From Opitutaceae bacterium (GTDB taxonomy: Bacteria > Verrucomicrobiota > Verrucomicrobiia > Opitutales > Opitutaceae), in NCBI GenBank assembly GCA_017988885.1, contig JAGNQV010000003.1, forward strand, positions 1 through 51,011: a stretch of DNA of 51,011 nucleotides. Reading direction: 5' to 3'. The notes under the pieces were generated by a model that worked only from the letters and a program-made list of their open reading frames with translations, made no database searches and had not been told where the DNA came from. The translations under genes and the position numbers were made by a program. Below are positions 16,727 through 24,489 of the stretch, in pieces (the first letter of the stretch is position 1; each line of letters begins with the position of its first letter).

Positions 16727-17890
16727 ATGCCCAGTGCCTCGACTGCTGATTCCCGACCGGCGCGATTTGTCCTCAATCCCGCGGCGATCATTGTCGTCTG
16801 TGCCATTGCCCTTACGATTCTCGGCCTCACCATTCTGTTCAGCGCGAGCGCCTCATACAAACAGGGGCCGTATTATTATCTGAACAAGCAGTTGCTCGGC
16901 GTCGTGCTGGCGGCGGCGGTTTGCTACATCACGAGCCGGCTCAACCTCGATTACGCGCGGCGTTACGTATGGTGGATTGGCGGCGTCACGCTTTTTCTGC
17001 TGCTGCTCGTGCTGATCCCACACATTGGCGTGTGGCGGGGCGGGGCCCGCCGCTGGCTGGGCTTTGGGCCACTGGTGTTGCAAGTGGCGGAGTTCGCCAA
17101 GCTCGCGGTCGTGTTCTGCCTCGCGCATTATCTTGCCCTCAACCAGACGAAGCTGGGCGAGCTGAAGCGCGGCTTCCTGTTTCCCATCGGCATCATCCTG
17201 GCCTTTGCCGGCTTGATTGTGAAAGAGCCGGACTTCGGCACCGCGGCGCTCATCGTGGCGGTCGGGCTCACCTTGTTGTTCCTCGCCGGGGCCAAGTGGC
17301 GTTACATCCTGCCGGCGGTCGGGGCCGTGGTGCTGGCTTTTGCCGTGCTCGTCATGCTCAACCCGAACCGCCTGCGCCGCCTCACGGAATTTCTCGACGT
17401 GGAAGGTAATAAACAGGCCGGCACTTACCAGCTCTACCAGGCCTTGGCGGCGTTTGCGGCGGGCGGCACCGACGGCGTCGGCCTGGGGCAGGGGCGGCAG
17501 CAACTGAGCTATCTGCCGGAAGCGCACACGGACATGATTTTCGCCGTGGTAGCCGAGGAGCTCGGCCTGTGGTTCACGCTCGGCGTCGTGGCAGTGTTCA
17601 CGATTATTTTCATCGCGGGGCTCATCCACCTGCGGCGGGCGCCCAACCTTTTTCAATTCCTGCTGGTCACCGGCTGCCTGCTGCTGATTTCGCTGCAGGC
17701 TATCATCAATCTCGGCGTGGTGACCGGCGTGTTTCCGACCAAGGGCATGTCGATGCCCTTCATCAGCGCGGGCCTCTCCAATCTTCTGCTCATGGGCATG
17801 TTGCTGGGCATTTTTCTGAATACCCAGCGCACGTGGAGCCGGGCGGCGCTCTCCGGTCAGGCGCGTTCGATGCGGGAGGTCAATGCATGA
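16727..17890 (+). CDS. ftsW: Septal peptidoglycan polymerase FtsW (SEDS family)
   Basis: A 387-residue protein with about ten membrane segments. It shows ILGLTILFSASASY early, then GARRWLGFGPLVLQVAEFAKLA (the conserved W-E/K region), IVKEPDFGTAALI containing the catalytic Asp of SEDS glycosyltransferases, the large loop with YQLYQALAAFAAGGTDGVGLGQG and LPEAHTDMIFAVVAEELG, and GVFPTKGMSMPFISAGLSN near the C-terminus. These match FtsW/RodA; the dcw location and neighbouring ftsI favour FtsW. It polymerises lipid II at the septum. The TGA overlaps the murG ATG (ATGA). Confidence 0.95.
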   Translation: MPSASTADSRPARFVLNPAAIIVVCAIALTILGLTILFSASASYKQGPYYYLNKQLLGVVLAAAVCYITSRLNLDYARRYVWWIGGVTLFLLLLVLIPHIGVWRGGARRWLGFGPLVLQVAEFAKLAVVFCLAHYLALNQTKLGELKRGFLFPIGIILAFAGLIVKEPDFGTAALIVAVGLTLLFLAGAKWRYILPAVGAVVLAFAVLVMLNPNRLRRLTEFLDVEGNKQAGTYQLYQALAAFAAGGTDGVGLGQGRQQLSYLPEAHTDMIFAVVAEELGLWFTLGVVAVFTIIFIAGLIHLRRAPNLFQFLLVTGCLLLISLQAIINLGVVTGVFPTKGMSMPFISAGLSNLLLMGMLLGIFLNTQRTWSRAALSGQARSMREVNA

Positions 17891-19014
17891 GCACCTACCT
17901 CATTTCCTGCGGTGGCACGGGCGGCCATCTTTCGCCCGGCATCTCGCTGGCCGAAGGGCTCACGGGCCGCGGTCACGCGGTGACACTGCTTATCAGTCAG
18001 AAGAAAGTGGATGCGCGGCTCATTGAGAAATATCCGCAGTTCAAGTTCCTGCGCGTGCCCGGCACCGGCTTCGCGTGGCATCCGCTGGGCTTGCTGCGCT
18101 GTGTTTTTTCACAACTGCAGGGATTTGTTTTCTGCCTGCGGCTCATCCGGATGAAACGGCCCGACGGCATCATTGGTTTTGGCGGCTTCACTTCTGCCGG
18201 CATCGCGTTCGCGGGCTGGCTGCGGAATGTGCCGGTCGCACTGCATGAATCAAATCGCGTCCCCGGCCTGGCCATCCGGGTGCTCGGCCGGTTGGCGCAG
18301 CGGGTTTACCTGCCGCCGGGCATCCGGCTCGCCAGTGTGCGGGCGCGGAATATTCGCTACGTCGGTATGCCTGTGCGCCGTGAGATCCAGCGGTTGCCGG
18401 CGACGTCCGCCCGCACGGCGCTCGGGTTGGATCCGGTGCAAAAGGTGCTCGTGGTTTTTGGCGGCAGCCAAGGCGCCGGGCCGCTGAACGACTGGGTGCG
18501 GGCCAAGCTGCCGGCGCTCGCGGCCGAGGGCATTCAGGTTTATTGCGTGACCGGTCTGGGCAAGGGCGAGGCGGAGGTGCGGGACTTCAGGACGCGTGCC
18601 GGTGCGCCGGTCCGGTCCATTTTTGTGCCGTTCTGCGACCGGGTGGCCGAGTTGCTTTCCGCGGCGGACCTCGTGCTTTCGCGTGCGGGCGCCGGCACGA
18701 TTGCCGAGCTGATTCGCTGCGAGACCCCGGCGATTCTCGTGCCCTATCCGCAGGCGGCCGATGATCACCAGCGGGCCAACGCCTCGTTTTTCGAACGGCA
18801 GGGTGGCGGCGTCGTGGTCGAGCAAACACGGCTCGCTGCGATGGAGTCCGAGGTGCTCGATGTGATTTTCAACGACTGGCTCATCCGCAAGTTCCGTGGC
18901 AATCTGCAGCGCATGGACCGCGCGAACTCCCTCGATCTGATGCTGGCGGACATTGAGGCGCTCGCCACGCCGCCCTCCGCGGGTGGCTCCACTTTACAGC
19001 CTGCGCCGGTATGA
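17887..19014 (+). CDS. murG: UDP-GlcNAc:lipid I N-acetylglucosaminyltransferase MurG
   Basis: The 375-residue GT28 enzyme opens with ISCGGTGGHLSPGISLAEGL, the first G-loop. ALHESNRVPGLAIR corresponds to the HEQN(A/V)xxG motif, here with S replacing Q. VFGGSQGAGPLND is the third glycine-rich loop, and the C-terminal donor-binding region reads LSRAGAGTIAELIRCETPAILVPYPQAADDHQRANA. It converts lipid I to lipid II at the inner face of the membrane. The ATG overlaps the ftsW stop by 4 bases, and the stop overlaps the murC-murB start by 4 bases. A long in-frame extension into ftsW (to 17569) is spurious. Confidence 0.95.
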   Translation: MSTYLISCGGTGGHLSPGISLAEGLTGRGHAVTLLISQKKVDARLIEKYPQFKFLRVPGTGFAWHPLGLLRCVFSQLQGFVFCLRLIRMKRPDGIIGFGGFTSAGIAFAGWLRNVPVALHESNRVPGLAIRVLGRLAQRVYLPPGIRLASVRARNIRYVGMPVRREIQRLPATSARTALGLDPVQKVLVVFGGSQGAGPLNDWVRAKLPALAAEGIQVYCVTGLGKGEAEVRDFRTRAGAPVRSIFVPFCDRVAELLSAADLVLSRAGAGTIAELIRCETPAILVPYPQAADDHQRANASFFERQGGGVVVEQTRLAAMESEVLDVIFNDWLIRKFRGNLQRMDRANSLDLMLADIEALATPPSAGGSTLQPAPV

Positions 19015-21326
19015 GCACACCGGTGCTACCACTGCTCTTTGGCCGTGCGGTGCGGCACATCCATTGCGTCGGCGTGGGCGGCATGGGCATGGCCCCGCTG
19101 GCCATTTATCTGGCCCAGACCGGTTTCGCCGTCACGGGGGAGGACGACGGGATGACGGATGACGTGCAGCACCAGTTGCGGCGCGCCGCGGTCGCCCTGG
19201 GTCCCGTGCCCGCGGCATGCGAGCTGGTCGTTTGCTCTTCGGCCATCGCGGCGACGCATCCCGCTTTTATGGCGGCGCAGGCGCGCGGCCGACCGCGCGT
19301 GCGGCGCGGCGAACTGCTGGCCGAGGTGACCCGCGACAAAAAACTGGTCGCGGTCTGCGGCTCCCACGGCAAGACCACGACGACGGCGATGCTGATCACC
19401 GCGTTGCGGCAGGCGAATTTTCCCGCGGGTTATGTGTTGGGCGGCCTCTTGGGGGACGAGACGCTGGCGCCGGCGTGCGTGGGCGCCAATGACTGGGTCG
19501 TCGCCGAAGTGGACGAAAGCGATGGCACCATCGACCGGTTTGCGCCCGAGCTCACCGTGGTGGTGAACCTCGACTGGGACCACCCTGACTATTACCGGGA
19601 ACCGGCGGACTTGGAAAAAACCTTTGCGGCGCTGGTGGCGCGCACGCGCGGAGCAGTGCTCGTGAGCGACCGGTGCGCGCGTTCCCTCCGGCTGGCCCCG
19701 GCGGCCCAGACCTTTGGGCACAGCGGCAACTTTTCCTACAGTCTCGAACCGGAAGATCGCGAGCACATGCAACTGCAGTTGGGCGGGGCGTTCGCGCTGG
19801 CCACCGCCACGGTGCGGGCGCACGGCGATTTCAACGCGGCCAATGCCACGGCGGCGCTGGCCGCGGCCCAACTGATGGGGGCAAAGCTCTCCCCCGCGGC
19901 GCTGGCGGATTATCCGGGCGTCCGGCGCCGGCAGACGGTGCTGCATGCGGCCGACGGCCTGACCGTGCTGGAGGATTACGCGCATCATCCGGCGGAAATC
20001 CACGCGTTGCTGACGGGGCTGCGCGGGCGAATGGCGGGGACGGGCCGTTTGGTGGTGGTGTTTCAACCGCACCGGTTCAGCCGCACCGCGCAATTCAAGG
20101 TGGAGTTTGCAGCGGCGCTGGCGCTCGCTGACCGGGGACATTTGCTTGAGGTTTATGCGGCGGGCGAGGCCCCGGTAGCCGGCGGCACGGCGGCGGATAT
20201 TTACGCGGAGCTAAAAAAAAACGCCCCGAACGCGCAGGTGGATTACCTCCCGGGGGGCGACGAGGCGCTTTTTCGCACGCTGTCGCGCGAGATCCGGCCG
20301 GGCGACTGGGTGGTTTTTGCCGGCGCCGGCGACATCGATCGCAAGGCGCGGGCCTGGCTGGCGGGGTGGCGGGAGGAAACGATGAAAGCTGAGCGCTGGA
20401 ATAATTTTTTCGCGCGGTTGACCCCGCAAATGGGCCGGGACACGCAGCTGCGACGCGAGGAACCACTGGCACCCAAGACGACTTTGCGGGTGGGCGGCAC
20501 CGCGCGGGTTTACGCCGAGCCAGCGAATGCGGCGGACTTGCAGACGTTGCTGCGCGAGGCCGCGGCGGAGGAAGTGGAGGTGTTTGTGCTGGGCCGCGGT
20601 TCCAATCTCATCGTGCCGGATGAAGGCGTGGAGGGCTTGGTCATTTCGCTGGCTCATGAAAGCTGGGCGGTTTTCGAGCCGCGCGACGGAGGGCGCGTCT
20701 GGGTCGGCGCGGGCTTGCGGCTGAAAAAACTTTGCGGATCGGCGGCCAAGGCGGGCCTCACGGGCTTTGAGTTTCTCGAAGGCATCCCGGGGAATGTCGG
20801 CGGCGCGCTCCGCATGAACGCCGGGGCGATGGGCGGCTGGATGTTCGATGTGGTGGAGGAAGTGCAACTGATGACGTTGGCCGGCGAAGTGCGCACACTG
20901 CCAAAGGCCGCGATGCAGGTGGATTACCGGCATTGCGCGGAACTGCACCACGCCATTGCCTTGGGCGCCTTGTTGCGACCGGCGGCCCAGGCCGATGCCG
21001 GGGCGATCAGCCGGCAGATCGATGTTTACCGGAAAAAGCGCCAGGAGAGCCAGCCGCGCGAATCCAGTGCCGGTTGCATTTTCAAGAATCCGCCGGGCAA
21101 TTCCGCCGGCCGGCTCATCGACCAGAGCGGACTGAAGGGCGAGCGGGTGGGGGGCGCCGAAGTGTCGCCGGTCCACGCCAATTTTATCATCAACCGCGGC
21201 GGCGCCACGGGCGAGGACGTGCTGGAGCTCGTCCGGCGCGTGCGGGCGCGCGTGCGCCAGGCAACGGGCGTGGAGTTGGAACCCGAGGTTTTGCTCTACG
21301 GAAAAAAATGGAAGGATGTTTTATGA
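19011..21326 (+). CDS. murC-murB: MurC-MurB fusion: UDP-MurNAc:L-alanine ligase and UDP-MurNAc dehydrogenase
   Basis: A single 771-residue frame. Residues 1 to about 455 are MurC: HCVGVGGMGMAPLAIYL, the P-loop GSHGKT at 117-122, EVDESDGTIDRFAP, and NLDWDHPDYY, with the C-terminal domain (EDYAHHPAEIHALL). From about 458 the sequence is MurB: a FAD-binding half (RVGGTARVYAEPAN, VLGRGSNLIVPDEG, EGIPGNVGGALRMNAGAMGG) and the catalytic end (SAGCIFKNP, AGRLIDQSGLKG, GGAEVSPVHANFI, ELEPEV). The residue in the place of E. coli Ser229 is Cys689. Both enzymes act on consecutive substrates (MurB makes UDP-MurNAc, MurC adds Ala). An internal ribosome-binding site and ATG at the junction may also give free MurB. 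Confidence 0.95.
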   Translation: MSTPVLPLLFGRAVRHIHCVGVGGMGMAPLAIYLAQTGFAVTGEDDGMTDDVQHQLRRAAVALGPVPAACELVVCSSAIAATHPAFMAAQARGRPRVRRGELLAEVTRDKKLVAVCGSHGKTTTTAMLITALRQANFPAGYVLGGLLGDETLAPACVGANDWVVAEVDESDGTIDRFAPELTVVVNLDWDHPDYYREPADLEKTFAALVARTRGAVLVSDRCARSLRLAPAAQTFGHSGNFSYSLEPEDREHMQLQLGGAFALATATVRAHGDFNAANATAALAAAQLMGAKLSPAALADYPGVRRRQTVLHAADGLTVLEDYAHHPAEIHALLTGLRGRMAGTGRLVVVFQPHRFSRTAQFKVEFAAALALADRGHLLEVYAAGEAPVAGGTAADIYAELKKNAPNAQVDYLPGGDEALFRTLSREIRPGDWVVFAGAGDIDRKARAWLAGWREETMKAERWNNFFARLTPQMGRDTQLRREEPLAPKTTLRVGGTARVYAEPANAADLQTLLREAAAEEVEVFVLGRGSNLIVPDEGVEGLVISLAHESWAVFEPRDGGRVWVGAGLRLKKLCGSAAKAGLTGFEFLEGIPGNVGGALRMNAGAMGGWMFDVVEEVQLMTLAGEVRTLPKAAMQVDYRHCAELHHAIALGALLRPAAQADAGAISRQIDVYRKKRQESQPRESSAGCIFKNPPGNSAGRLIDQSGLKGERVGGAEVSPVHANFIINRGGATGEDVLELVRRVRARVRQATGVELEPEVLLYGKKWKDVL
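20371..20384 (+). promoter_or_regulatory. Internal ribosome-binding site and ATG at the MurC/MurB junction
   Basis: GGGAGG at 20371-20376 stands 5 bases before an in-frame ATG at 20382 (residue 458 of the fusion, MKAERWNNFF), exactly where the MurB domain begins. A separate MurB of 314 residues could be translated from the same message. The site could also be a relic of a former gene junction. Confidence 0.5.
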
Positions 21327-22258
21327 ATTTACCCATCATGGCGGTTTTTGCCGGCGGCACGTCGACCGAACGGGAAGTTTCCCTCGGTTCCGGCCGGGCC
21401 TGCGCGAGTGCGCTGGCGCGGTCGTTCCCCACGCGGCTTTTTGAAATCACGGCCGACGCACTGCCGGTGGGGCTCGATCCGGCGCGCCACGTGGTATTTT
21501 CCACCTTGCACGGCACGTTTGGCGAAGACGGCGGGATGCAGCGACTGCTCGATGCCGCCGGCGTGACCTACGCCGGTTGTGATGCGGCGAGCAGTGCGCT
21601 CACCATGGATAAGACGCGCACGAAGCAGGCGGCGGCCGCCAGCGGAGTCGCCGGGCCGAAAGCCGTGTGTTTTTCGACCGCAGCCAAGCCGGCCGTGGAT
21701 GAAGTGGTCGCCCAACTCGGCGAGCAGGTGGTGGTGAAGCCCAATGCCGAGGGGAGCAGTGTCGGCTTGAGCATCGTCAATGATCGTGCCGGTTTGGCGG
21801 CGGCGCTCGCCGGCATCCGTGCAGGAGACTGGTTGATCGAGCAGCGCATCATCGGGCGCGAGCTTTCGGTCGGGGTGCTCCGCGGTCGGGCGATGGGCGT
21901 GGTGGAAATCCGGCCCAAGTCTGGCGTCTACGACTACGCGAGCAAATACACGAAGGGGCTGACGGAGTATTTTGCGCCCGCGCCGTTGGATGAGGAACTC
22001 ACCCGGGAAACGCAGACCGCGGCCGAAAAGGCCTTCGCGGCCTGCGGTTGTCGCGACTACGCGCGCGTCGACTTCATGCTCGCCGGGAAAAACACGCTTT
22101 ATTTGCTGGAAATCAACACGCTGCCCGGCATGAAAGAAACCAGCTTGCTGCCGATGAGTGCACGCTGCGCGGGGCTGGATTTTACGGCGTTGGTTCGGGA
22201 ACTGGTCATGCCTGCCGTGCAGCGTTTCAATTCTTTGGCGGGGCTTGTTCGCCTGTGA
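21323..22258 (+). CDS. ddl: D-alanine--D-alanine ligase
   Basis: The 311-residue ATP-grasp enzyme has an N-terminal VFAGGTSTEREVSLGSG, then HGTFGEDGGMQRLLDAAG and the substrate-binding SALTMDKTRTK, ATP-grasp strands (VVKPNAEGSSVGLSIV) and the metal-binding end DFMLAGKNTLYLLEINTLPGM. It makes the D-Ala-D-Ala used by the MurF encoded in this cluster. The ATG at 21323 overlaps the murC-murB TGA (ATGA). The stop at 22256-22258 overlaps the ftsQ GTG. A variant linked to vancomycin resistance (D-Ala-D-Lac) is not suggested. Confidence 0.95.
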   Translation: MNLPIMAVFAGGTSTEREVSLGSGRACASALARSFPTRLFEITADALPVGLDPARHVVFSTLHGTFGEDGGMQRLLDAAGVTYAGCDAASSALTMDKTRTKQAAAASGVAGPKAVCFSTAAKPAVDEVVAQLGEQVVVKPNAEGSSVGLSIVNDRAGLAAALAGIRAGDWLIEQRIIGRELSVGVLRGRAMGVVEIRPKSGVYDYASKYTKGLTEYFAPAPLDEELTRETQTAAEKAFAACGCRDYARVDFMLAGKNTLYLLEINTLPGMKETSLLPMSARCAGLDFTALVRELVMPAVQRFNSLAGLVRL

Positions 22259-23283
22259 GCCGAGAAACCATTCCCCCCCCGCACACCCGCAACTGGCGAG
22301 AAATTCCCCAGCAGGTGAAACCGCGCGCCATGTCGTCCGGCGGCCGGCGCCGGCTGGCTTTTTCCACCCTGAAGACCGTCGGGGGCATCGCCGTGCTCCT
22401 GGGCTTGCTCACGGTGGGTTGGTTGGTCGTCGATTCGCTGCAGCAGCATCCGCAATCCATCGCCAAGACCGCCGACACTTCTCCGGTGAAGGAAATTGCC
22501 CTTACGACCGACGGCGTGCTCGACCAGACGTGGATCAAGCAGACGCTGGCGCTGCCGCGCACCGCGTCGTTGATGGAACTCGATTTGTTGCAGTTGCGCG
22601 AACGTCTGCTGGCCAGCGGGCAGGCGCTGACCGCGACTGTCAGCCGCAAGTTTCCGGCCACGCTCGCGGTCGCGGTGGTCGAGCGCACGCCGGTGGCCCG
22701 GGTCATGGCCCAGCTCGGCAATGCCGCGCCGCGCGAATTCCTCGTGGCCCGCGACGGGGTGGTCTATGCCGGCGCCGGTTATCCCCCCGAGTTGGTCAAC
22801 GGCTTGGTCTGGCTGGATGGCGTGAAGCTGGTGCGCAAAGGCGATCAATTCCTGCCGGTCGAGGGCATGGCCGTGGCCGCCGACTTGCTGGCCAAGGCGC
22901 GCAATGAAGCGCCGCACCTCTACCAGACCTGGAAAGTGGTTTCACTCGCCCGGCTGGAATCGGATAATGAAATTCAAGTGCGGACGGACAAAGTGGAAAA
23001 AATTATTTTCAGCGTGAAGGACGATTTCTTTCGCCAGCTCGCGCGGCTCGACGTGTTGGTGGATATGATTCCCGCGCAAGGGGAGCGGCCGTTGCGGGAG
23101 ATCGATCTCTCGATCGGCCGCACGGCCGATGGCCGGACGGAAGTGCCGGTCACGCTGGACCTGCCGCAGCCCGGCACGGGCAAAGGCGCCATGACGCGTC
23201 CGGCCGTCCCGGCTCCCGCCGTTTCCACGCCTGCCTTTAATCCATTCCTCCATCCACAGAAGAAACCGTCACGTGAGCTCTAA
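22255..23283 (+). CDS. ftsQ: Division protein FtsQ (POTRA domain)
   Basis: A 342-residue bitopic protein from the GTG at 22255, which overlaps the ddl stop (GTGA). A cytoplasmic stretch of about 40 residues precedes one transmembrane segment (about 44-62, VGGIAVLLGLLTVGWLVV). A POTRA-like region follows (VKEIALTTDGVLDQTWIKQ, LDLLQLRERLLAS, ATVSRKFPATLAVAVVERTPVAR), then the beta domain. The C-terminus is Pro/Ala-rich and longer than in E. coli. FtsQ links the cytoplasmic ring to the periplasmic synthases. Recognition rests on the POTRA pattern plus location directly before ftsA. Confidence 0.88.
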   Translation: MSRETIPPPHTRNWREIPQQVKPRAMSSGGRRRLAFSTLKTVGGIAVLLGLLTVGWLVVDSLQQHPQSIAKTADTSPVKEIALTTDGVLDQTWIKQTLALPRTASLMELDLLQLRERLLASGQALTATVSRKFPATLAVAVVERTPVARVMAQLGNAAPREFLVARDGVVYAGAGYPPELVNGLVWLDGVKLVRKGDQFLPVEGMAVAADLLAKARNEAPHLYQTWKVVSLARLESDNEIQVRTDKVEKIIFSVKDDFFRQLARLDVLVDMIPAQGERPLREIDLSIGRTADGRTEVPVTLDLPQPGTGKGAMTRPAVPAPAVSTPAFNPFLHPQKKPSREL

Positions 23284-24484
23284 AACCACTTTCATCGGCG
23301 CCGTCGAAATCGGCACCTCCAAGGTTACCGTGCTGGTCGGTGAATACACCGGCCGCGAACTCGCCATCATCGGCCGCGGCGAATGCCAGTCGCGCGGCAT
23401 CATCAAGGGCACCGTCGTGGACTATAAGGCCGCCAGCGAGTGCACCCACAGTGCGCTGGAGCTCGCGGAGCGCGAGGCCGGCGAGCGCATCGATCTCGTG
23501 TTTCTCGCCCAGACGGGCGGGCACTTGGAGGGGTTTTACAACGAGTCCAATGTGAGCGTGAAAGCCGCGGACAACATGATCGGCGCCGAGGATATTCGCA
23601 CGGTGTGCGAGCTCGCCCGTTCCAAGGAATTGCCCGAGGGCCGCATGGTCGTGCACCATATCCGCCGCCCGTTCCGCGTGGATGGCCGGCTCGTCCCGAA
23701 TCCCGAGCATCTTGTCGGCCAGCGGCTCAATGTCGGTTATTGGACAGTGCACGGTCAGGAAACCAAGCTGGCTGATCTCATCCACGTCATCCGCGGTTTC
23801 AATCTCGAGGTGCGCGAACTCGTGCTCTCCAGTCTCGCCTCCGGCCATATGGTCACCACCGCCGAGGAGCGCCAGCACGGGGTGCTCGCGATTGATATCG
23901 GGGCGGGCACGACGGATTTTGTGCTTTACCGCGACGGGGTGCCGCACACGACGGGCGTGCTGCCGGTCGGGGGCGCGCATCTCACGAATGATCTCAGCAT
24001 CGGCCTGCGGCTGACCGAGGGGCAGGCGGAAAAGCTCAAGCTCCGTTGGGGCCGCGCCAGTGTGCAGACGCGGGACAAGGCGGAGAAGGTCTGGCTCGAC
24101 GGCAATTTCGCCATCGGTGACCGCCAGTTTTCCCGCTACGCCATCGAGCAAATCACCATGGCGCGCACTTGGGAAATTTTGGAGGTCGTCAAAAAGAAAC
24201 TCGGCGGCGCGTTCACGCCCGACACCTGTGCCGCGGGCGTGGTGCTGACCGGCGGCACCGCCAAACTCTCGGGTATCGCGGAAACCGCCGCCAAGGTTTT
24301 TGGCGTGCCCGCCCACTTGGGTGAGACGCCCGGGTGGGTGGCGGAAAACCTCCGTGATCCCGGCTATAACACCGCGCTGGGCCTGCTTTACTACGGGGTC
24401 AGCTCCCAATCCGAGCGCTTGGTCACCCAGCGCCGCAAGGGTGGTTTCTTCCAAGCCGTCAACCGTCTCTTCGCCACTTCCTGA
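23273..24484 (+). CDS. ftsA: Division protein FtsA
   Basis: The 403-residue actin-like protein contains FIGAVEIGTSKVTVLVGE (phosphate 1), AIDIGAGTTDFVLYRDG (phosphate 2), GGAHLTNDLSIGL and a C-terminal VVLTGGTAKLSGI (adenosine motif). The 1C subdomain typical of FtsA, rather than MreB, lies between. The end (RKGGFFQAVNRLFATS) forms a short amphipathic helix fit for membrane tethering. FtsA anchors FtsZ to the membrane. The GTG start at 23273 overlaps the last 11 bases of ftsQ. ftsZ begins 5 bases after the stop. Confidence 0.95.
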   Translation: MSSKTTFIGAVEIGTSKVTVLVGEYTGRELAIIGRGECQSRGIIKGTVVDYKAASECTHSALELAEREAGERIDLVFLAQTGGHLEGFYNESNVSVKAADNMIGAEDIRTVCELARSKELPEGRMVVHHIRRPFRVDGRLVPNPEHLVGQRLNVGYWTVHGQETKLADLIHVIRGFNLEVRELVLSSLASGHMVTTAEERQHGVLAIDIGAGTTDFVLYRDGVPHTTGVLPVGGAHLTNDLSIGLRLTEGQAEKLKLRWGRASVQTRDKAEKVWLDGNFAIGDRQFSRYAIEQITMARTWEILEVVKKKLGGAFTPDTCAAGVVLTGGTAKLSGIAETAAKVFGVPAHLGETPGWVAENLRDPGYNTALGLLYYGVSSQSERLVTQRRKGGFFQAVNRLFATS

Positions 24485-24489
24485 GCGCC

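Noticed and set aside
17569-17886. Extended start for murG inside ftsW
   Set aside because: The extra 106 codons are the out-of-frame shadow of ftsW; the ATGA overlap at 17887 is the natural start.
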